Assembly: GCA_027422505.1 (NCBI GenBank)
Contig: JAPQWV010000127.1
Location: 682,001 to 746,000 of the forward strand
Direction: 5' to 3'
Origin: Craterostigma plantagineum
Taxonomy: Eukaryota > Streptophyta > Magnoliopsida > Lamiales > Linderniaceae
Length of the DNA: 64,000 bases
The translations under genes and the position numbers were made by a program. The notes below the pieces were generated by a model, which did no database searches, was not told the origin of the DNA, and was given only the letters and a program-made list of their open reading frames with translations. Below are positions 36,048 to 48,049 of the stretch, piece after piece. The first letter of the stretch is position 1, and each line of letters begins with the position of its first letter.

Positions 36048-36298
36048 GCTTATTTCGACGTAAGTTTTTTCGCATTTCTTATACACAGATTCCATCGCCA
36101 CGTTGCACATGATCATCAATGGAAACTTTTTTGGTTCTCTCTTTTTATTGGACGATTACTTTAAAATACGCAGCTAAGCTTATTTCGACGTAAGTTTTTT
36201 CGCATTTCTTATACACAGATTCCATCGCCACGTTGTACATGATCATCAATGGAAACTTTTTTTGTTCTCTCTTTTTATTGGACGATTACTTTGAAGTA
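36042..36298 (+). repeat. 130-bp tandem duplication at the 3' end of the receptor kinase
   Basis: Positions 36042-36171 and 36172-36298 are almost identical, with three or four differences. Both begin agctaagcttatttcgacg. The first copy includes the last Ser codon and the stop codon of the kinase gene, so the duplication doubles its 3' UTR start. Confidence 0.85.
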
Positions 36299-37043
36299 AT
36301 GAACAGCGAAGAACTCTTATTGCACATCGTATCTATGCGTCGATATTTATCCTATTACATTTGCGATCAAGGATGTTCGTCGAAGATGCTCCTCTATCCC
36401 TTCCCCGAGGCATTGCACTTGCCTTGCCATTGCCTTCCGGGATTATTTTTTTCTTTCTTATGGAGGATTTGTCTCGCCCCACTACCATGGCTGCTGAGGA
36501 TCCTCGTAAAATGTTTATTGCATGCTCTGATGTCTCCGTCCACGTTTCGAACAACTTAGGCGCTTTTCGGGATAAGAATTTTCGGCGAAAAATGAGAAGT
36601 ACGAAGCGACATCTATCTGGAGGAAATCGCTTAGAATGTACGAGCGAGCGATGGGAAGACAGTGTGGGACTAGGCCGGTATTTATGGGCCTAAGATTTTC
36701 GACACGCGGACGATTCTACGCATGCAAATACGCACACGAAATGCCACGCGTAGCTAATGCATGGTTCTTGATTTTGACGCTATTGTTGAAAGTTACCTCG
36801 ATAGAATCGATTAGGCGGTTGAAAACCGTGAGTCGAGACTAAAACGCCCACGGTATTACGTCGATTAGAAAAAGAAAACCGTCTGTATCACGTTGAAATT
36901 TTTTTCTTTTTTTTTTTTCAAACGAACGTTTCATTATTGCAATGAAGTTATATGGGCTAACGAGTCCAAATGCACAATCTGATAAAATGTGATCTTTCAA
37001 ATTGGATAGAGCTCTTACATATGAGCCCAAATTGAATTGCTTA
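36299..37043. other. Intergenic, no clear gene
   Basis: Overlapping open frames at 36333-36842 on both strands have no recognisable domain and no convincing splice partners. A GC-richer patch (36360-36700) could be a decayed gene remnant, but I cannot name it. Confidence 0.4.
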
Positions 37044-37406
37044 TCTATACTATTATATAATTGGTTTGGGAAGAATGTGAACTACCACAATTTGGTGTGT
37101 AGCTTATTGCGTTTTAGTCTCTCATTTGTATCTATACTATTATATAATTGGTTTGTGTGGATATAAACTTGCCACAATTTGGTGTCTAACTTATTTAGAA
37201 TTTAGTCCCTCGTTTGTAATCTAATTAATTAAGTATTTTCATATCACTCTTAATTTTTTATTTGTTGTACTTATGCTCAACAAGTAAGTTTCTTTTTATA
37301 TATTAAAAATTATATTTCATCTTAAACACTAAAAATTATAATTTTAAAATTTAAAATAATTTTAATATAATTATATTAAGCACTCGGGTGTCCAAAAAAG
37401 TACTAG
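37044..37406 (+). mobile_element. Small non-autonomous Helitron with doubled 5' end
   Basis: The sequence begins A|TCTATACTATTATATAATTG at 37044, and the same 5' terminus recurs at 37131 (also preceded by A). The right end has a weak hairpin cactcgggtg, an A-rich spacer and CTAG at 37403-37406 followed by T. TC start, CTAG end and insertion between A and T are Helitron hallmarks. The family differs from the large element at 16-32 kb in its hairpin. It has no coding capacity. Confidence 0.65.
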
Positions 37407-37590
37407 TAGATATTAAATTGATATGCAATTTGGGATGGATTTTGTAAATGAATTTTTAAAAGCAGTTATATAACTTGCAGAAATTAAACTTTTCTAATTT
37501 CGTGTAAAGGAGCTAAAGAAAAAACAAATAAATAAATCATCTCTTTCCTTAGTTCCATTGGCGCGAATAAGGTTTACCGAAGTTGAAACG

Positions 37591-39415
37591 ATGGGACCAA
37601 ATGCTGCATCTATTTCTCCGTTGGGAGGCGGAGCGGTTGATTTCGGTCGACCTCCGCCGCTTCTACAGTGCTTTACGATTTTACAGCGGCCGTACGAGTG
37701 CAGGCAAAGTGTTTACGGGGTTGGGCAAAGAAGTATGAGGATGTGCAGATTACGTGCTCGACTAAATGCCAAGTCGACGTCGGAGTGGGACGTGGAGCCA
37801 TATACGTATGAAGAAGGCGGGGGGAAGTTTCGTCTGAACGAGCTAGACGTGGCTAGCTTTCTCGACCCTCCTAAGGAGCTCATTCCGCTCGATCCTTCTT
37901 CGTATAATCCGGCCTCTTATATTTGGTGATTGTCCATATCTATGTTGCTTTTTGTGTCTATCCCTGTTTTATTCTTGGTCTGTGTGAGACGATTCTCTGT
38001 ATACCATCTTTAATGACTTGTACGAGTTATGTGCTATCAGGAAAAAAATTGAAGATATTCCAGAGGAGAGGAGACATCACCTGCTGACCTTGTTAAATCC
38101 CAGGTTTTCTCTCAAATATGTCTGTATTACTTAAATAAATTCAGTTGATTAACTCTCCAATGTGAATTGTGATAGTGTAAAATTTTTTGGTGATGTCATG
38201 TAGGATTTACGAACTGCTTCAGCGTTGAACACTGTGTTCTTTGTCATTGGCTCTTGGATTGTCAGGCTTTAAGAATCTTACGTTTACTTGTGGGATGTGT
38301 TGTAGACTCATACTGAGAGCTTGGGAGGTAGCTGGGAGACGATATGATGATGCCAAGTTAGCAAAGAAGGTTGCATCCACTTTGTTTTCTGATGGAAATT
38401 CTCCAGGTTTACTGGAATTGTGGAACTGTCGAACGAGCGCAGGTGACAATAATTTACTCTTACGCTGTAAGATTCATGATTAAATATACGTTCTATAATT
38501 TTCCCTCACATTGCAGCTCCGCTTCGTATTGCATGGTTCAATTCATCCCAAAAGGTCAAACCTGAGATTCCTTTGCTATTCTTTGAACGTTCATGATGTA
38601 GCTTCTCGAACTTTTACATTAAAAATTGTTTCTTTTTCCACGTAATTGTTCAAAAACTAAACTTGTAGTGGAAACCATCTGTGCCTTTCTCAGGCGATAT
38701 TTTGCTGCACGGATGGGAAAACCTATGGTCGAGTAATTGGTAAGCCAAATTATCAGTGTAGTGACTAAGATTATTGGCAGGCTGTCTTTTTATCGAGTTC
38801 ATATGTAGTTAGTCAGACAACTATTAGATTGATTCGTGCGTCGTTCATCGTCCAACGTCGTGACGCAGGTGGATACAATATGTTAGGAATCATCAACTTC
38901 TCGTCGCCTTTGTACTTCAGCGTGAGACACGTCAATGAAGTAATGGCCACAGAGCAGCCTTGTGATCTAGCCTATGAATTTGGAGATGGGCTCTTAAACC
39001 TACCTGAATATCCTCAGGGTTTTCCTAGACCAGGTGAGGACCCATACGGACCATCGCAAACCCCAACCCGACCCACAGTAGACCCGACTGGTTCGACCAG
39101 ATTGAACCCGCTTAATTAAAACCAATACCCTGACCCGACCCACAAACGGATTATTTTTAACCCATTGGGTCAAACCCTGTTTTTGCATAGTTATTTTTCT
39201 GTCATGTATTGATTTTGTTCCTTTGTTTTGTATGTCCAGCAAAACACTCATGGCCATTCAATGACCAAGTTGTTATATATGTCCGAAATCTTGGGCCTGG
39301 TGTATTGGTGGGACAAGCTTGGCAAGAGGGCAAATCATTGCAGCAAGTTCCTAAGAAGCTCTGCGGTGAGATACTGATGGTAAAAGATTACTCTGTCCCT
39401 TCTTCAAGTCTATAA
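37591..39415 (+). CDS. Conserved plant protein of unknown function
   Basis: Exons 37591-37925, 38041-38103, 38306-38442, 38517-38554, 38694-38739, 38869-39033 and 39240-39415 have good borders and join in frame to about 319 aa. The ATG at 37591 (MGPNAASISPLGGG) was chosen; upstream in-frame codons lack another ATG. Recognisable conserved blocks are PYTYEEGGGKFRLNELDVASFLDPP, WEVAGRRYDDAKLAKKVAST, FCCTDGKTYGRVIGGYNMLG, LYFSVRHVNEVMATEQPCDLAYEFGDG and VIYVRNLGPGVLVGQAWQEGK, ending KKLCGEILMVKDY. I have seen similar proteins annotated only as uncharacterised in other plants. No transmembrane helix is seen. A basic, Arg-rich N-terminus could be a plastid transit peptide. The end of exon 3 could alternatively be at 38406, which also keeps frame. 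Confidence 0.75.
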
Positions 39416-40136
39416 CCATGGAGTAGAATAGAATAGAAACAAGATGATGTATTACTTACTATGAGATGATATGGATGTGTTACCTAAGAAATCGTATTAT
39501 ATCTTTGAATGTTAATTTCAATGTTAGGCATAGTTAATTAGAAGTCTACTGTCTGCATACTTTATTTGACAATTCGTTAAAGTATATTTACGAGTCTGAC
39601 TGTGTTATGAAAATGAAGTTGGGGTTAGGTGAGTTTGACTACGTCGACCATTTCTGATTATGAAATTAATCCAAGCTGATTTTATTCCTTCATTAACGCC
39701 TCCTTTTAAGCAGTCTCATTTTTCTTGGCGGAATGGTTTGTTATTATGTTATGTATGTATCTCGATATGTATTATGATTTGATGACTGCGGATAGACTTT
39801 TTGTAATAAACTATCTGATCTATCAAATTACCGCAGATCGATCCTTGTGATTTAATCATCGTTACATCTTTCAGAACTTCCGGAAAATGTGTATGTTAAG
39901 TCTTTGACAAATAGGGATTTAACTGCATAGCTTAAAAGGGTATATGTATATAACAATCTAATGGTCTAGACTATCATACTGATTATAGTGTAGTACAAAT
40001 ATTTTTAGTACAAATATTTTTTTGTCCATAAAGGGGACGAGCGAGGGATAATAAAATGAGAAGGGCGTCTATGTTTTCGGCCTATTTAAGTTTCAATTAG
40101 AGTTCAGACCCCTGTCAGAAAATTCATAGTTTTGAG
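39416..40136. other. Intergenic, nothing recognised
   Basis: This is the 3' flank of the preceding gene plus AT-rich sequence. No gene, terminal repeat or structured RNA was recognised. Confidence 0.4.
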
Positions 40137-40515
40137 CAATGTTGTAAAACTTGTTGGGCGCTAGTCAGGCGCCCGAGGGAGGCTTAGCGCCTAGGCGGTT
40201 TCTAGGCAGAAATTAGTCGGTATACCGATTTTTATAAATTTTATTTCTAGGCTAATATACCAAACTAAACCTATATCAAACTTTTCTTTTTAAATAAATA
40301 ATGTCAATCGTAATAATGTTTTTTTATTTATAATAAAATTTTGCAAAAAAAATTGTTCTTATTTTTTTTTTCAAAAAAAATACCAAAAAAATGAGTCCGC
40401 CTAGTCGGCCGCCTAATCGTCCGCCTAGGCCAATTAATCGGTTCCACCGATTAATCCGCCGTCTAGCCGAAAAGCGCATCGCACAGGGCCGTCTAGCCTG
40501 AGTTTTACAACACTG
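40137..40515. mobile_element. hAT-type MITE, 379 bp
   Basis: Ends are caatgttgtaaaac on the left and gttttacaacactg on the right, complementary with one mismatch. An exact 8-bp target duplication, gttttgag, lies at 40129-40136 and 40516-40523. The GC-rich subterminal parts (ggcgctagtcaggcgcc, gcctaggcgg) fold on themselves and on each other. It is the same family as the element at 43928 (shared ends and subterminal pattern). Confidence 0.85.
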
Positions 40516-40523
40516 GTTTTGAG

Positions 40524-41109
40524 GATCCAGTTTTTTCAGAAACACTTCATGGTTCCCCAACACACTTCATGAGTCTGTGATAACACTTCATGGGTATGTG
40601 GTAACACATGAGTCATTTTCTCTAAATAAAACTTAAATTGGGTACTTATCTATAAATAAAACTTACATGGTCCTATCTCTAATTAAAAATATGAATCGGG
40701 GCATGACTCGTAATTTGCACAAATGAGAAACAGGTCAGAGATATTACAGATTTCTGAAATCTAGGAGCCCAATCAGTTTTCGGGAAGCTGTCAGATACAC
40801 GCAAACACACTGCACTGTCTGTATATTTACCGTACAACATCTGCTTCAGACACATATTTACTGTCTTGATTAATTATTACATAATTGTTGTTAATTATCA
40901 TTATCAAGATAATCGAATTAATTTATGTATTATTTTACCACCTTAAAAACAGGGAGGATATGGTTAAAACCAACGGTAAGCGCCAAACACACACAGAACA
41001 GAAAAAGTGACAGTGTGAAACAACCACTTACAGTTGGTCTTTAAGTACTCCTCTTTCTTAACCTGCATTTACAGATAACTCTGAGAGAGAGAGATCTGAA
41101 TCATCATCA
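40524..41109. other. Intergenic, promoter region of the MSR-like gene
   Basis: No gene is seen. A GA-repeat (gagagagaga) just before the start codon at 41110 is typical of plant 5' leaders. Confidence 0.45.
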
Positions 41110-43130
41110 ATGGCTGTTGATCCGAGGCATATATTAGCTGGGATTTTGACGCTGACCATGTTCGTAATGCTTGGCGACATGATCAAGAGAGACCACTTCG
41201 ATTCTTCACCCGTAAGCGTTTTCAATGTACAGTAATGTGCCGACATCGTCCATTATATATCCGAGGTTTTCTGGGCTACTGCTGTCTTTGTAGCAAAGCA
41301 TTGATACAGGTTTTCTGGGCTACTGCCATTTCTTGTCCTTTTTTTTCCCTGTAAAAGTTGTTGTGTCTTTAAACAGTTGTTTTGCTGATTATTTTCTTTT
41401 CTCTTTCTATTTTCTATCGCGAGGTTCGCGAAACCAGCAAGGTTTCAGATCAAACCCTCGCCAGCGTCGCCGAAGGAGACGATGGCCGACCTTGGAAAGA
41501 AGATGGCCTGACTTTAAAGCCATGCTGGCAGAAACCAGTTTCAGGTATATAAGCTCATTCATAGCATTTTGTCCTTTCCTTCCCAAGATTTTACCTTCAT
41601 TCGAAAAACAGAGGACGCCGACGAAGTCCAAGGATATGTCACCTTTTCCTTAACCAACGGCCCCGAATACCACGTTTCTCAGGTATAGTAAGGGTGTGTT
41701 TGGTTCGTGGAAACTAGTAGGGAAAAGAAAAAGAAACGGAAAAGGAAAATCAGTTTTCGTGTTTGGTTGATTGAAGAAATCGTCAAGGAAAAGAAAATAA
41801 AAGAAAATCTAGTTAAGTTTATACTTAAACCTAATGAAAATCAATTTCCTCACCAAATTGTGAGGAAAACGAAAGAAAAACTTATTAAATCGGTTTTCCC
41901 TCACATTTTCTTTTCCACACCACTTTCTTCGAACCAACACAACGTAAGTAAATACTTATAGCATCTGCACAAAGTTTAAAACTCTTTCGATAAATTCCTC
42001 GTTAAATAATCTTTCTTTCCCTTCAGATCGCCGATGCAGTCGTCGTGGCAAGGTATCTCAGGGCAACCCTCGTAATCCCCGACATTAGAGGAACCAAACC
42101 CGGCGATAAAAGGTTTGTTTTTCCTCGAATATCTATACATCTACCTAACCAACTGTGTTGTTGTCTAATTGCTGGTGTTAATAACGATGTTTTCAGGAAC
42201 TTCGAGGATGTCTACGATACCTCGAAATTCATCGCGAGCCTCGACGGCGTAGTCAAAGTCGTCAAATCCCACCCCATAGAACTATCGTCCCACAACTTCG
42301 CCGTGGTTAAAATCCCTAACCGCCTCGAAGAAGAATACGTATCGAAAAACGTCGAACCGATCTTCAGGACGAAGGGCAACGTAAGGCTCGTCACATACTT
42401 CCCGTCGACGAACATGAAGAAGAAGAAGAACGAAGGAAAATCCGAGGCTAACTCGATCGCCTGCCTTTCCACGTTCGGGGCTTTGGAGCCGCGGCTCGAG
42501 GTCCGCGAGGCGGTCGAGTCGATGGTCGAACGGCTAAAAACCGTGAGCCGAAAGTCGAACGGGCGGTTCGTGGCGGTCGACCTTAGGCTCGACGTGCTGG
42601 ACAAGAAGGGCTGCCATGGCACGGGCTCGGGCTCGGGCTCGAAGAGCTGCTATGGCCCCCGGGAGATTGCTAGGTTTCTGAGTAAGGTAGGGTTCGATAG
42701 GGAGACTACGGTTTACGTCACTCAGACGAAATGGGATCGAAGCTTGGACTCTCTGAAGGAATACTTCCCGAAAACTTACACTAAGGTAGTTAATTAATCG
42801 TCCTTTTTTTAATGCGACGATTGTATTTTCGCTTTCATTGACGAAAAAATAAATCGATAGGATTCGATAATGCCGATGGAGAAGAAGGACGAGTTTTTGA
42901 GGTCGGAATACGAGAGGGTGATCGACTACTATATATGTTCGGAGAGCGACGTTTTCGTCCCGGCTATATCGGGACTTTTCTACGCAAATGTTGCTGGTAA
43001 GAGAATAGCTTCGGGGCGTACTCAGATACTCGTGCCTTCTCATATTGCGTCTTCTTCGGCTAATTCCGAAGATTTCGTCTCGCCTTACGTCTCGGAGAAG
43101 AACCACTTTGCGTATTCGTGCTTCTGTTAG
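41110..43130 (+). CDS. MANNAN SYNTHESIS-RELATED-type O-fucosyltransferase-like protein
   Basis: Exons 41110-41211, 41424-41544, 41612-41682, 42027-42112, 42197-42785 and 42861-43130 join in frame to 412 aa. A short cytosolic N-terminus and one hydrophobic segment (ILAGILTLTMFVMLGDMI, residues ~8-25) fit a type II Golgi protein. The body has the GT-B O-fucosyltransferase-like fold: VQGYVTFSLTNGPEYHVSQI, DAVVVARYLRATLVIPDIRG, FVAVDLRLDVLDKKGC, YVTQTKWDRSLDSLKEYFP, VFVPAISGLFYANVAGKRIA and a terminal NHFAYSCFC. This matches the MSR1/MSR2 family, which supports glucomannan synthesis in the Golgi. Biochemical activity of the family is not certain. Intron 3 contains a MITE. The gene is tail-to-tail with the membrane-protein gene that ends at 43370. 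Confidence 0.9.
41692..41944. mobile_element. Tourist-like MITE in an MSR intron
   Basis: The left end is gggtgtgtttggttcg and the right end is the complement of gttgtgttggttcg. A TAA trinucleotide lies at both borders (41689-41691 and 41945-41947). GGGTGTGTTTGGTT-like ends with a TAA/TTA duplication are typical of PIF/Harbinger-derived Tourist MITEs. The interior is AG/CT-rich and non-coding. Confidence 0.65.
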
Positions 43131-43369
43131 TTTTTTTTTTTTTTTTTTTTCAGCGTTTTATAAGGCAAATTGTTTTGGAAAAATATGTTGTCCTTAATTT
43201 GCTTCGATTTAGAAATTTAGTCTATTAAATTGTAATCCCTTAAGTTAGATGTCCTGAAAGTGTCGTCCACTCTGAAAATATAATTTGCCGAAACATAAAC
43301 ATATACAGAAATCTGCCATTAATTGAAGATACACTATTGCATTGTATTGCGAAGGCAGAGTAAGAAAAC

Positions 43370-45122
43370 CTACACAGGGATAATAACGTCAAGCTTGGAT
43401 GTGTCCTCCGGCAAAATAACTATTCCCTCGAAGCTCGGCGGGAATAGACATTTCGTCCACTGGCATTTCCCCACGAAGGGTTCCGAGGGAGGAATGATCA
43501 TTATAACGTTGTCGACCCTTCGAACAACGCCCATTACGCTCACCGTGCTTCCTTCCTTTATGCACCTGTCGAAAAAATGTAAAAGAACGGAAATTTAAAG
43601 ATACGATCGCGAGCAAACGCCGGGCTATTGAGAAGGGAGATTGGTTTTAAGAGGATTCGATCGACCCTTCTTTCAGGCGCATTCTCCGGTCGTCGCTCGA
43701 CAGGTTCCTCTCGGCTAGCCACCGCGTGAGCTCCGCCTGCGGAGGGGATTCTCTGTTCGAGTAGTCGAATTCTATAGCCATCGTTTCGTCGACGTATGGC
43801 GTGACTTTCGAGCCGTGGCCCGATTTGACCAACGCCCTCAGACCCGACTGGAAATCCGAGACGTAGAAGTCGACGGCGTGCTTCTGCAGAAGCGGTCAGT
43901 CGATGTCATAAAATGTCACGCAAGAAGCAATGTCGTAAAATTCGTTCGGCGCTGGTCGTGCGCCCAACTGAGCCTCGTGACCAGACGGCATAGGCAGTTA
44001 GGTGAATCAAATTTATCCATAGAATTTCAAGCAAATAATATCATTTCAGTGCTGAAACAAAATAACACTAGTACAAATATCCTAATGCTTGCCTCCTTTT
44101 TTATTTGCTAACTAATCGGCGATAAATCGGATTCACCGACCAGAAGCCCCGATTAGGTGATTCTCAGCACGGTTAAAATCTGATTACGCCGAATTTTACG
44201 ACAGTGGCAAGAAGTAGCATACCTCCGAATGCCTCAAGCCCCAAGTCCAGCGACGGTGATTAGGGTTTGCCATGGCCTTCGAGCCCCGTCCCCGATACTC
44301 GTACAAGCTCGTGGAAGCGTATACGCACCTCGGGATTTTCTGGAACGACGACTGAAGCGGCACGCTCCCGCACGTCACCATCTTTTTCGAGAAAAAAATA
44401 AACGTTAGTTTTTTCTTACATATACTAAATATCATATGAAGGAAAAAGCGGATGTTATTACATACCCCGGTAACCTTGACGTACTCCCCGTTGGCTGCAT
44501 TCCTCAAGTTAGAGTCTGGGCGACGGGCGACGTACCCCACGGCCGCATTCCTCGCCCAGCAAAAGTTCCAAAGGAAAAGCGCGACGACGGCCGAGAACAG
44601 AGCGACAACGACGACGAGCGGAAGTGGGCGCTTCTGAGTTTCGAGCACGAACCCTCCCAAGATAAATCCCGCGAAGAAAAGCGCAATGAGCCCATAAACG
44701 ACGTATTTAGGGACGTTCCTCCTGAAAGCGCACTCGTCGACTCGGCCGACTTTCGTCACGCCCTGAAGGGCCGACGACGGGCCTTTGGTCGAACTCGAGC
44801 GGAGAGGGCCCGAAGACGTTATGAGCCCGGTCACGGGAAGGATTGGCGTGACGTCGTACGGGTCGGCGGGCCTTCTTATTGGGCCCGACGAGCTCGGTTT
44901 CTTCGCGGAGCCCGAGCCTGAGCCCGCGATGGGGCCCGAGTAGGCGGAGTGGCCCGAGCTCGACCGAGCTGCCGTGGGCCCCGATTTCCCAAGGTCACCG
45001 GAATGGCTCGTGGAGCTGCCGGCGCCGGTGTAGGGTATGGCCTTCGTGCGCATGATTCTCTTCTCCCTCGGCTTCTCGGGCCGGCCCGATACGTAGAGGC
45101 CATTGCTAAGCTGATAAGACAT
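43370..45122 (-). CDS. Uncharacterized membrane protein At1g16860-like
   Basis: Minus exons 45122-44466, 44381-44223, 43883-43666 and 43565-43370 join in frame to about 409 aa. The N-terminus MSYQLSNGLYVSGRPEKPREKR is followed by a long Ser/Gly/Pro-rich linker (residues ~40-120) and two transmembrane helices (YVVYGLIALFFAGFILGGFV; PLVVVVALFSAVVALFLWNF). A C-terminal soluble domain follows, with CGSVPLQSSFQKIPRCVYAS, SLYEYRGRGSKAMA, VDFYVSDFQSGLRALVKSG and CQWTKCLFPPSFEGIVILPE. This architecture is that of the plant membrane family named after Arabidopsis At1g16860. No molecular function is established as far as I know. Intron 2 is lengthened by a hAT-type MITE. Confidence 0.87.
43928..44206. 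mobile_element. hAT-type MITE, 279 bp, in an intron
   Basis: Ends are caatgtcgtaaaattcg on the left and cgaattttacgacagtg on the right. The exact 8-bp duplication gcaagaag lies at 43920-43927 and 44207-44214. The subterminal ggcgctggtcgtgcgcc resembles the element at 40137, so both belong to one family. It lies between exons 2 and 3 of the At1g16860-like gene, 14 bp from the exon-2 donor side. Confidence 0.87.
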
Positions 45123-47218
45123 TGCTCAGACCTGCTTTTCGAAAATGGAAAGTCGGTTAAAAAAAACGCTTCCTTTGAACCGATCGGCCAAAGCGCAAAT
45201 GCGAGGATAGTTTCCGATTTCATTACCAGTTAAATTAAGGATGTTGGAAAGAAAAAGGCAGGAAAAGATTACGCATTAAGGTTAAGATTTTGTCGACCGA
45301 CGGCTAAGATCGGGCGGAAAAGAGGCTAAAATCCTACCGTTGTCGTTACGGAGAAAAGAGATGGCGTCGATAACTGAATGTCGAATCCTAACGTCACGAA
45401 CCGCTATTTACCGAACGTTTTCTTTTCGCTTTTTTTTAGGAATGACGGAAGCAGAAAAAGTAGCAGCTGAAAAGGGAATGGAATACCAAATCTTTTCTAT
45501 TTCCACCATTGGAAAACAAACATGCAGTAAACTTTGACATGGAGGAATAGAGAGAAGTAACAGAGTACCTTGTTGTCTGAAACTGAAACAGAGGATATGC
45601 AGAGAAGCAAACCTAACCACTGAGGATGCTATAGAGAGAGGAACAGTCGCAAACTCAAGAAAGCACTTTGATATTCAGCAAGCGGAGAGAGAGAGATAGA
45701 GCTATGAATGAATTGCAATGGAGATGGAAAAAAGAAATGAGAAAATGGGCGTCATAATTTCGCGAAATTCAATTAATACAAGCAACAAAATTTCATCCGT
45801 CGGCAGCTGAAGACACAGCCATGAGTTACGCAAGACAACGTTATCTTTCTCTCTCTCTTTCTAACATCGGCAAAGCTTTCATTTTTAGAAAAAAATGGCC
45901 GAGTGAGGACAAGCAAGAAGCAGAGATGGCGGAAATTGAGGAACCGCTCCACAAAACTAAGCTTCCAACCACCCACACCACGCACATACATACACACAAC
46001 ATTAAATGTAAGAAAACTGCAAAGCTTTTTTTCTTTCTTCCAAAAAAACTGGTATCAATTTACAGCACTCAGCGCCAATGCAGTGCAGTGGACTTCAATG
46101 GAATGAGAATGCACGAAAGTACAGATAGACTGTGTTGCTGGGCATGCATGAATCGAAGTTGAATACTTACAGCAAGTTTCTGAGTCAGCAGTAAAATGAA
46201 GTTTCAGAGACTTGAAAAAACAGAGGCAACTCTACTACTTATCTAACCGCCAAACTCAATCGTCTGCTCTAAGAACACGAATAAAAATACATCTTTTTTT
46301 TTCTTTATTGTAAGTTGCTTGTAAGTATACTACTTACTACAAAGTAGTAATAACGCACTGCATATATATGTGTGCGTGTATATATGAATGTGTTTGTGTG
46401 AGTGAGAGAAAGAGACAGAGGCAGACAAAACTCACATTCACCTTCACACCAGGCAAGCAAGGCCTAGCTGCTTACTCTCAGCTCAACTCTCCTTTAACCG
46501 TATTTTCAGGTTCTTTTTTTCTACTACGCATTATTATCGTTTCGTAAAGGGTCCATGTTTACAGATTGCCAATATCGTGAACCAGAAATTTTTATGGCTT
46601 GCGAAGTCACGGTTTACTAATATGTTGATAGCAGATTAAGGTGGTAATAAGTAATTGTGAAGGTAATGGAAGATTAAACGATTTATTTAAGACGCAAGTG
46701 TTGAAGCGTAGCGTTCCTCTTCAATGCAACTAACGCCACGTCACTTAAATATGAAAAAGTTCATTAAGTTATCGTCATGAAACTGCAAGGGATTTACATA
46801 GTAAAGTAGCATTCTTGGACATGTGTTAGTCGCAATTTGCAAACTCAAATATCATAGTTGTTGATTGATTAATGAACTAAAGACTTGCGTTATTATGGAT
46901 GTGATGATACATAAGGTGGTACCTTCGTAAATGATGAAGCAATATTCAGGATAAACGTCACACTTCCGAGAAATTATACCTCATTTAGCACCAAGGGAAA
47001 CACGTGAGTGTCTTAGGCCCATTTAGTTTGTATTGGCCCAGCAATGATCCACTTAGATTTAAGCCCATTCAGTGTGTATCTTTTTTTCCCCCAAAATTAA
47101 GGTAGTTGATATTTATTTTAAATTAGGAATAAATTTGATTGTGATTGTAGATAGGTTTTAGCGTAAGTACTGTATCTTATCTACGCTTTTATTTAGCAAT
47201 CGCCAAGTCATATTTTTA
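45123..47218. other. Upstream region of the At1g16860-like gene and intergenic DNA
   Basis: The near part (45123-46500) probably contains the 5' leader and leader introns of the minus-strand gene; GA/CT-rich tracts occur at 45640-45700 and 45850-45875. No coding gene is supported. 46500-47218 is AT-rich without recognised features, apart from tagGCCCA-type phrases near 47014-47070. Confidence 0.4.
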
Positions 47219-47516
47219 GGGGATTACTATTTACCGCCCCCTTTTTACTTGTTACCGCCCCCTAAAGGGCTAGAAAAAGACGATTTTGCCCTTATGATAT
47301 TTAAATTAATTTAAAAAGAGAAAATTATAATAAACAAGAAAAAATATCTATATAAAGCTTTGTCCAGACAACACTTTTCAAATTGCATATCCAAATCAGA
47401 TCAAAAAAAAAAACTGAAATCGCAATGGATCGCCGACAGGGACTAGGAAAGGGAAAGGGTTTTTTCTCACGACTGGTAAGCCAAATTAACGTATTTTCGT
47501 TCGGCGAAAAAAAAAA

Positions 47517-47850
47517 AAAAAAACCCGACCGAAATCAGTTTTCGGTCGGTTACAGTACTGACCGAAACATAATTTCGGTCAGTACTGTAACCGACCGAAA
47601 ATTGATTTCGGTCGGTTTCAGCGCCGACCGAAATCATGCTTCGGTCGGTTACAGTGCCGACCGAAATCATGCTTCGGTCGGTTACAAAGCCGACCGAAAT
47701 TATCCTTCGGTCGGCTACAGTGTCGACCGAAATCATCCTTCGGTCGGCACAGTAGTGACCGAAATCGGATTTCGGTCAGTACTGTAACCGACCGAAAATT
47801 TATTTCGGTCAGTTACAGTACTGACCGAAATCTAATTTCGGTCGATTTTT
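47517..47850. repeat. Array of palindromic cgaccgaaa..ttcggtcgg units (left)
   Basis: About ten units of ~30 bp each form a small hairpin, such as ccgaccgaaatcatgcttcg followed by gtcgg, separated by ttacagtgc-type spacers. Units differ mainly in the loop and spacer. The array is mirrored by another at 49236-49460 near the other end of the same element. Confidence 0.85.
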
Positions 47851-48049
47851 TTTTTTTTTAATCTTTTATTTACAGTATATTTTATTTATATTATTTATTT
47901 ATATTATTTATTTGTATTATTTATTTGGGTTATTTATGTGTATTATTTATTTGTATTATTTATTTGTATATTTTATTTGTATATTTTATTTATATTATTT
48001 ATTTGGTTTATTTTATTTGTATTATTTATTTGTATATTTTATTTGCCAG

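Noticed and set aside
36333..36842. Overlapping open frames downstream of the receptor kinase
   Set aside because: Both strands are open over the same GC-richer stretch, with no domain, no splice logic and no similarity I can name.
44436..44921. Plus-strand 161-aa frame opposite the At1g16860-like gene
   Set aside because: It is antisense to a well-supported exon, and its Arg/Asp-rich composition mirrors that exon.
47517..47850. CRISPR-like array, because of regular ~30-bp repeats with short spacers
   Set aside because: Units are imperfect palindromes inside a eukaryotic transposon, mirrored at its other end, without unique spacers or cas genes.
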